Assembly (NCBI RefSeq): GCF_009741375.1
Contig: NZ_WOWP01000033.1
Location: 1 to 64,000, forward strand
Source of the DNA: Flavobacterium rakeshii
GTDB taxonomy: Bacteria; Bacteroidota; Bacteroidia; Flavobacteriales; Flavobacteriaceae
Reading direction: 5' to 3'
Length of the DNA: 64,000 nucleotides
A program made the translations under genes and the position numbers. Below are positions 59,175-64,000 of this stretch, one piece after another (position 1 is the stretch's first letter; every line of letters begins with the position of its first letter). The notes beneath the pieces were generated by a model, which searched no databases, was not told the origin of the DNA, and saw only the letters and a program-made list of their open reading frames with translations.

Positions 59175-62100
59175 ATGCTGCAATCCTCTTCTGCTCTGCA
59201 AAAAGAGTTTAATGATTTACTGCTAAAAGATCTCTCACTGTTTAATTGGTTAACCAAAGAATCCCTTGATGGTATATGGTTTTGTGACCTTGAACATCCC
59301 GGACATTTTTGGATAAACGATACCTTTTGGAAAACCATAGGCCACTCTAAACCCGAAGGCAATAATGTTTTTGACCGCTGGAGTATGGCTATTAACACCT
59401 TTGATAAAAACAGGACTTTATCACTTATTAGGCAATGTAAAGAAAAACCTGAAAAAGGTTTTAACGGTATTTTTGCCTATAACGACAGTGATAACCACGA
59501 GGTTATATTACACTCTAAAGGAAAAGTTATTTATGATGAGAATAATAAGCCTGTAAAACTGGTTATAAAGCACTATAAAGAGCGTAACCTTAAACAGGAA
59601 AAGATTTTAAGCAAGATCAAAAAGCTTAAAAAATTAAGAGTAATACTTAACGAGACTAATAAGGTTGCAAAAGTAGGTGGATGGGAAATAGACCTTGTTC
59701 ACCAAAAACTGAACTGGACTAAAGTTACCAAACAAATTCATGAGGTTGACCACGGTTATAAACCCGAATTGGAAAGCGCTATCAATTTTTATGAGGAAGG
59801 CTGGAGCAGGGATAAAATAACCGAGCTTTTTGCCGAAGCTGTGGAATACGGCAAACCTTTTGATGCCGAGTTAAAAATAGTTACCGCAAAAGGAAACCCG
59901 GTATGGGTACGTACTATAGGTAAACCGGTAATTGAAGACGGACAATGCGTTCGGGTGTATGGTGCTTTTCAGGATATCTCTCCAAGAAAAAAACAGGAAG
60001 CCATTTACAAGGAGGCAAGAGAACGGTTTGAGAAAGTATTTAACCACTCCTCTATTGGTATTGTATTGGTTGACACTAAAGGAAAAATTATTAATGCAAA
60101 CCCTGCTACCATAAAAATGTTTGGGTTTGATGAAAGCAATGCCGAATATGCTATCAATAATCTTACCTATAAAGACCTTATACACCCTGAAGACCTTAAA
60201 ATAGCTAACGAATACAGACAAAGACTGATTGATGGTGAGTTTACTCATTACAGTCTGAGAAGCCGATACTATAAAAAGAACGGTGAACTTATACTGTGCA
60301 AGGTAAATGTATCTTACATTGAAGGTGCTGAGCCTTCTGAAAGCATGATTATTACTCACGTTGAGGATATAACAGCACAAAAAGAACTGGAAGACCAGGC
60401 ACTGGAGTACTCTTTACGTTTTAAAAGTGCATTTGAATATTCTCCTAACGGTATGGCACTGGTGGGACTGGATGGAAAATGGCTTATGGTTAACAAAAGC
60501 CTTTGTACTATGCTGGGGTACTCTAAAGAAGAGTTCCTTAATCTTACGTTCCAGGATATTACCTATAAAACCGACCTTGATGCTGATTTACGATTCCTTA
60601 AAGAAACTCTTGAAGGAAAGAGAGATACCTACAGCATGGAAAAACGATACATTCATAAAGACGGCAGTATAGTATACGGCTTACTTAATGTATCATTAAT
60701 AAGGGACGAGAAAAATGACCCACAATACTTTGTTTCTCAAATAAACGACATTACAAAAAGGGTTAAGGCAAAAGAAGAACTTCAAAACAGCCTGTTGGAA
60801 CTTGAAGGACTTTTAGGCGCTACTACCCATGTATCTATAATAGAAACCGACCTTGTAGGTAATGTAAGGAAATTTAACAAAGGGGCTGAAAATCTATTAG
60901 GCTACAAAGCCGAAGATGTGATAGGTACATTTAATGTAGGTGCTATTCACGATGCTAAAGAGATTGAAGAGCGCGGTAAAGTGCTTTCAAAACAATACAA
61001 CCAGCATATAGAAGGTTTTAATGTATTTGTACATAAACCTAATTTAGGACAGTACGACTCTCACGAGTGGACTTATATAAAGAAAGACGGAAGCAGGTTC
61101 CCGGTACAGCTTGTAGCAACTGCTATTAGAAATAAGCATAATGAAATTACCGGATATGTAGGTATTGCTACTGATATTACCCAGCTTAAGGAAATGGAAG
61201 CTTCCATTTTGAAAGAAAAACAAAAAGCAGTAGCTGCCAATAAATCTAAATCAGAGTTCCTGGCTAATATGTCGCACGAAATCCGTACACCGTTAAATGG
61301 TGTTATTGGGTTTACCGACCTGTTAATGAAAACCGACCTGAATGAAACGCAAAGAAAGTACATGCAAATGGTTAATACTTCGGCACACTCATTACTGGAT
61401 CTGATAAACGATATTCTGGACTTCTCTAAAATAGAAGCCGGAAAACTGGAACTAAACCAAGATAAAACCGACCTGATTGAACTATGCTCCCAAACGGTTG
61501 ATATTATTAAGCATGAAGCTCACGAAAAAGGGCTGGAACTATTACTTGATATTTCGCCAAAAGTAAAACGCTTTATTTATGCCGACTCTGTTAGGATAAG
61601 GCAAATTTTAGTGAACCTGCTGGGTAATGCCATCAAGTTTACCGAAAAAGGGGAAGTAGAACTTAAAATAAGAAACAAAAAAATAGAAAACGACGAGGAC
61701 GAAATGATGTTTGAGTTTTCTATTCGTGATACAGGTATAGGTATTGCACCTCATAACCTGCAAAAAATATTCAATGCCTTTGATCAGGAAGACTCCTCCA
61801 CTACCCGTAAATATGGTGGTACCGGGCTCGGGCTAACCATTAGTAACAGACTACTGGAACTTATGGACAGCCGCCTTGAGGTTGATAGTGAACTGAATAA
61901 GGGAAGTGTATTCTCCTTCAAGGTGAAGTTTAAAACCGAAGTTGGTGAAAGCTTCCCTGAAAAGAATACCGAACTGGTGAACAATGTTCTTATTGTAGAT
62001 GATAACGAGAACAATCTTACCATTTTAAGGGACATGCTTGCCTTTGGTAAAGTGAACTCGGTTAGTGCCATAAACGGTATTAAGGCGCTTGAAATTCTTG

Positions 62101-62789
62101 AAAAAGGAAACAACTTTGACCTTGCCATTATCGACTTTAATATGCCATACCTAAACGGTTTGGAATTAATAACACATATTAGAAGAAAGCTACACATAAC
62201 AAAAGACGAGCTTCCTATAATGCTATTACACAGTTCGGTTATCGATAATAAATCGTTACAAATGTGTAAAGATATGGATGTTAGGTTTGAGGTTACAAAA
62301 CCTATAAGAATAGATCAGTTATTTGAATTTATCAACCATATTAATGATGATGAGGAAACAACTGTCGATGAGATTGTAACAACAGGCAGCAATGGCGAAG
62401 ACCAAACCATTAATATATTAATCGCCGAAGATAATCCGGTAAACCAGTTCCTGGCAAAAACCATTATCCAAAAGGTATTACCTAAAGCTAATATTGTAGT
62501 AGCCGAAGATGGTGAAAAGGCGGTTAAAATTTACAGAAGCATGCCTTTAGACCTTATTTTTATGGATATACAAATGCCGGTTATGAGTGGTTTTGACGCT
62601 ACAAAAAAAATACGATCTCTGGAAGACAGTGATACCCACATTCCTATCATTGCGCTTACAGCAAGGGCTCTTAAAGGAGAAAGAGAACGTTGCCTTGATG
62701 CCGGAATGGATGATTATATAACCAAGCCTATTATTTTTGACACCATTAAAGAAACCATAAAACTGCACATGCCCACAGCAAACAGATAA
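59175..62789 (+). CDS. PAS-rich hybrid histidine kinase (PAS x4-5, HisKA, HATPase, REC x2)
   Basis: I start at ATG 59175 (1204 aa); a longer frame would need TTG at 59115. There is no transmembrane helix. PAS-like domains are in tandem from about residue 25 to 670 (for example SSIGIVLVDTKGKIINANPA, SPNGMALVGLDGKWLMVN and a third with GNVRKFNKGAENLLGY), several with PAC motifs. HisKA has His701 (NMSHEIRTPL); HATPase has DTGIGIA and GTGLGLTI. Receivers have Asp987 (AIIDFNMP) and Asp1131 (FMDIQMP). An HPt protein follows in the same operon, giving the missing relay step. It faces away from the CheBR operon across a shared intergenic region. Confidence 0.94.
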   Translation: MLQSSSALQKEFNDLLLKDLSLFNWLTKESLDGIWFCDLEHPGHFWINDTFWKTIGHSKPEGNNVFDRWSMAINTFDKNRTLSLIRQCKEKPEKGFNGIFAYNDSDNHEVILHSKGKVIYDENNKPVKLVIKHYKERNLKQEKILSKIKKLKKLRVILNETNKVAKVGGWEIDLVHQKLNWTKVTKQIHEVDHGYKPELESAINFYEEGWSRDKITELFAEAVEYGKPFDAELKIVTAKGNPVWVRTIGKPVIEDGQCVRVYGAFQDISPRKKQEAIYKEARERFEKVFNHSSIGIVLVDTKGKIINANPATIKMFGFDESNAEYAINNLTYKDLIHPEDLKIANEYRQRLIDGEFTHYSLRSRYYKKNGELILCKVNVSYIEGAEPSESMIITHVEDITAQKELEDQALEYSLRFKSAFEYSPNGMALVGLDGKWLMVNKSLCTMLGYSKEEFLNLTFQDITYKTDLDADLRFLKETLEGKRDTYSMEKRYIHKDGSIVYGLLNVSLIRDEKNDPQYFVSQINDITKRVKAKEELQNSLLELEGLLGATTHVSIIETDLVGNVRKFNKGAENLLGYKAEDVIGTFNVGAIHDAKEIEERGKVLSKQYNQHIEGFNVFVHKPNLGQYDSHEWTYIKKDGSRFPVQLVATAIRNKHNEITGYVGIATDITQLKEMEASILKEKQKAVAANKSKSEFLANMSHEIRTPLNGVIGFTDLLMKTDLNETQRKYMQMVNTSAHSLLDLINDILDFSKIEAGKLELNQDKTDLIELCSQTVDIIKHEAHEKGLELLLDISPKVKRFIYADSVRIRQILVNLLGNAIKFTEKGEVELKIRNKKIENDEDEMMFEFSIRDTGIGIAPHNLQKIFNAFDQEDSSTTRKYGGTGLGLTISNRLLELMDSRLEVDSELNKGSVFSFKVKFKTEVGESFPEKNTELVNNVLIVDDNENNLTILRDMLAFGKVNSVSAINGIKALEILEKGNNFDLAIIDFNMPYLNGLELITHIRRKLHITKDELPIMLLHSSVIDNKSLQMCKDMDVRFEVTKPIRIDQLFEFINHINDDEETTVDEIVTTGSNGEDQTINILIAEDNPVNQFLAKTIIQKVLPKANIVVAEDGEKAVKIYRSMPLDLIFMDIQMPVMSGFDATKKIRSLEDSDTHIPIIALTARALKGERERCLDAGMDDYITKPIIFDTIKETIKLHMPTANR

Positions 62790-62841
62790 AACGGTTTCAC
62801 TTAATTTATTTAACTTTAATCATTATTAAATCCCCACTCTC

Positions 62842-63549
62842 ATGCACTTAAACATTTTAGTTGTTGAAGACAATAACACAGAAAAGGCCGCCAGACTGCT
62901 TCCGGAAGACTGGCAGGTTACTTATTGTGACAACAGCTATGACGCTATACAGTTAATAAAAAAGGAAGATAGCTTTCAGCTTTTAATGCTGGATGAGTAT
63001 GCCTCACCACTTAGCGCTTACCAGACTTTTGACTATCTTAAATCAGAAATAAAAACCGAAGTACCTGTTCTTGTATTAGGAGAAGAAGGAGAAAACGGCA
63101 TATTAGAGCATTATCAAAACAAAATGGCTTTTATAAAAAAGCCGGTAACAAGTAACGACATCAAAATCATAAACGATTTGGTTGAAAAAAACTTTGTCCC
63201 AAAAGAAGTTTCAGACAAGGCTTACTCACTGGAGTACCTAAATGTTATATCAGACAGTAATTTTGAGTTCATCAAAGAAACACTGGTAATATTCCGCACC
63301 TCTGTAAAAGATAAACTGATTCAGCTTAGAGAAGCTTTAGGTCAAAACGATTTTAAAAGTGTGGCAGAAATTGCCCACAATATCAAACCTTCGTTTGAGA
63401 TGCTTGAAAACAAAATATCGGTACATATATGCGATCTTTTAAACAACAGAGCTCCAAAAGAAGAAGTGCCTGAACTTGTTACAGAACTTGAATCTCAATT
63501 TGATAAAATTAATACCGAACTGGAAAACGATTTCCCTGAATTAAAATAG
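62842..63549 (+). CDS. Receiver-HPt protein with atypical receiver
   Basis: A 235-aa protein. Residues 1-115 are receiver-like (Glu9-Asp10, Asp51 in LLMLDEYASPL, Lys109 region FIKKPVT), but the motif after Asp51 is unusual and the fold is short. Residues about 135-235 form an HPt helical bundle with phospho-His179 (AEIAHNIKPSF). It lies 52 bp after a hybrid kinase that lacks its own HPt and 2 bp before a single receiver, so it likely shuttles phosphate between them. Confidence 0.88.
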   Translation: MHLNILVVEDNNTEKAARLLPEDWQVTYCDNSYDAIQLIKKEDSFQLLMLDEYASPLSAYQTFDYLKSEIKTEVPVLVLGEEGENGILEHYQNKMAFIKKPVTSNDIKIINDLVEKNFVPKEVSDKAYSLEYLNVISDSNFEFIKETLVIFRTSVKDKLIQLREALGQNDFKSVAEIAHNIKPSFEMLENKISVHICDLLNNRAPKEEVPELVTELESQFDKINTELENDFPELK

Positions 63550-63551
63550 CT

Positions 63552-63917
63552 ATGAAAAAGAAAATTCTGGTAGTGGAAGACAACCCAATGGTTGTAAAAT
63601 CATTAGAATTTAAACTGAATAAAGATGGTTATGACGTTGTTGTGGCCGTAGACGGAAGGGTTGCGCTTGACACCCTTAAAAACAACGACTTTGATTTGGT
63701 AATAACCGATTTGATGCTACCGTTTGTTACCGGTTCACAACTTATTGAGCATATTAAAAAAGAAACTCCCAATACACCTATAATAGTACTTTCTACAGCT
63801 ACACAGGAAGACATCATTATGGATGCCTTTACTATGGGCGTAGATGATTTTATAACAAAACCTTTTAGTCCTAATGAGTTATCGTTAAGGGTTAAGCGAA
63901 GCCTGAGTAAAACCTAA
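63552..63917 (+). CDS. Single-domain response regulator
   Basis: A 121-aa receiver with Glu9-Asp10, phosphoacceptor Asp53 (LVITDLMLPFVTG), Ser/Thr at IIVLSTA and Lys104 (ITKPFSP). The sequence resembles OmpR-type receivers, but the DNA-binding domain is absent and a stop follows. It is the likely endpoint of the relay HK-HPt-REC; what it acts on may be encoded beyond the window. Confidence 0.92.
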   Translation: MKKKILVVEDNPMVVKSLEFKLNKDGYDVVVAVDGRVALDTLKNNDFDLVITDLMLPFVTGSQLIEHIKKETPNTPIIVLSTATQEDIIMDAFTMGVDDFITKPFSPNELSLRVKRSLSKT

Positions 63918-63930
63918 TACTTTTTAAGGA

Positions 63931-64000
63931 TTGGAAAAGTTTTACGACTACATATATTACAACAGTGGTTTGGAGTGGATAGTAAATGTGAATATACTAA
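63931..64000 (+). CDS. Possible start of the next gene (truncated by window end)
   Basis: After an AAGGA-like ribosome site a frame beginning TTG at 63931 stays open to the window end (23 codons; LEKFYDYIYYNSGLEWIVN). It has amphipathic or membrane-like character. Too short to identify; it could be chance. Confidence 0.35.
   Translation, partial: MEKFYDYIYYNSGLEWIVNVNIL

Noticed and set aside
1..64000. Mobile elements, CRISPR arrays, tRNA or rRNA genes
   Set aside because: No transposase or integrase motif, no regular spacer-repeat pattern and no tRNA-like or rRNA-like sequence was recognised in the window.

Overview
The window looks like a chromosomal segment of a low-GC Bacteroidota, most likely family Flavobacteriaceae. 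The support is: secreted proteins with type IX secretion (T9SS) C-terminal sorting domains, TAnnTTTG-type -7 promoter boxes, a hybrid two-component sensor with an AraC output domain, a CcoN-CcoO fused cbb3 oxidase, and many short-leader signal peptides and lipoboxes. I see no rRNA, tRNA, CRISPR array, insertion sequence or phage genes. The gene content reads as a stable chromosomal region, not a mobile island.

Layout. (1) 1-12.6 kb, minus strand: a very large surface protein cut by the window start just as its gliding-motility-type (type B) sorting domain begins, a 770-aa T9SS Ig-like protein, a T9SS-exported PNGase F-like deglycosylase, and a 1308-aa hybrid two-component regulator that may control it. 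(2) 12.8-20.5 kb: a tripartite RND efflux operon (outer-membrane factor, pump, adaptor; minus strand) diverging from a LytS/LytTR sensor-regulator pair. A perfect palindrome sits exactly midway between the two inferred promoters. (3) 20.5-28.5 kb, minus strand: copper defence (CopA-type ATPase followed by a multicopper oxidase fused to a CopB-like outer-membrane barrel), a tiny lipoprotein and a GH2 beta-galactosidase-family enzyme. (4) 28.7-39.6 kb: an FNR-like regulator diverging from a complete cbb3 oxidase locus (ccoI, ccoS, ccoNO fusion, ccoQ, ccoP, ccoG, ccoH, SafE-like gene), followed by convergent hemN. Three promoters in this block carry near-identical FNR-like boxes at nearly constant distance from the -7 element, so low-oxygen respiration and anaerobic haem synthesis look like one regulon. 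(5) 39.7-47.4 kb: a probable iron/haem-related locus of two imelysin lipoproteins, a dihaem DUF1111-type oxidoreductase, an HTTM membrane protein and a TonB-dependent receptor, split into two divergent arms. (6) 47.5-64 kb: a signalling cluster with a receiver-glycosyltransferase fusion, a structured 745-bp intergenic region with candidate small RNAs, two TPR membrane sensors (one without a DNA-binding domain), a CheB/CheR/response-regulator/histidine-kinase operon without chemoreceptors, and a facing PAS-rich hybrid kinase with receiver-HPt and receiver proteins.

The least explained parts are the receiver-GT2 fusion, the CheBR-kinase operon and its neighbours, the intergenic RNA candidates at 48.8-49.3 kb, the imelysin/HTTM/TonB locus, and the regulatory sites whose geometry can be read directly from the sequence. 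All functional names come from reading motifs by eye; no database search was run.
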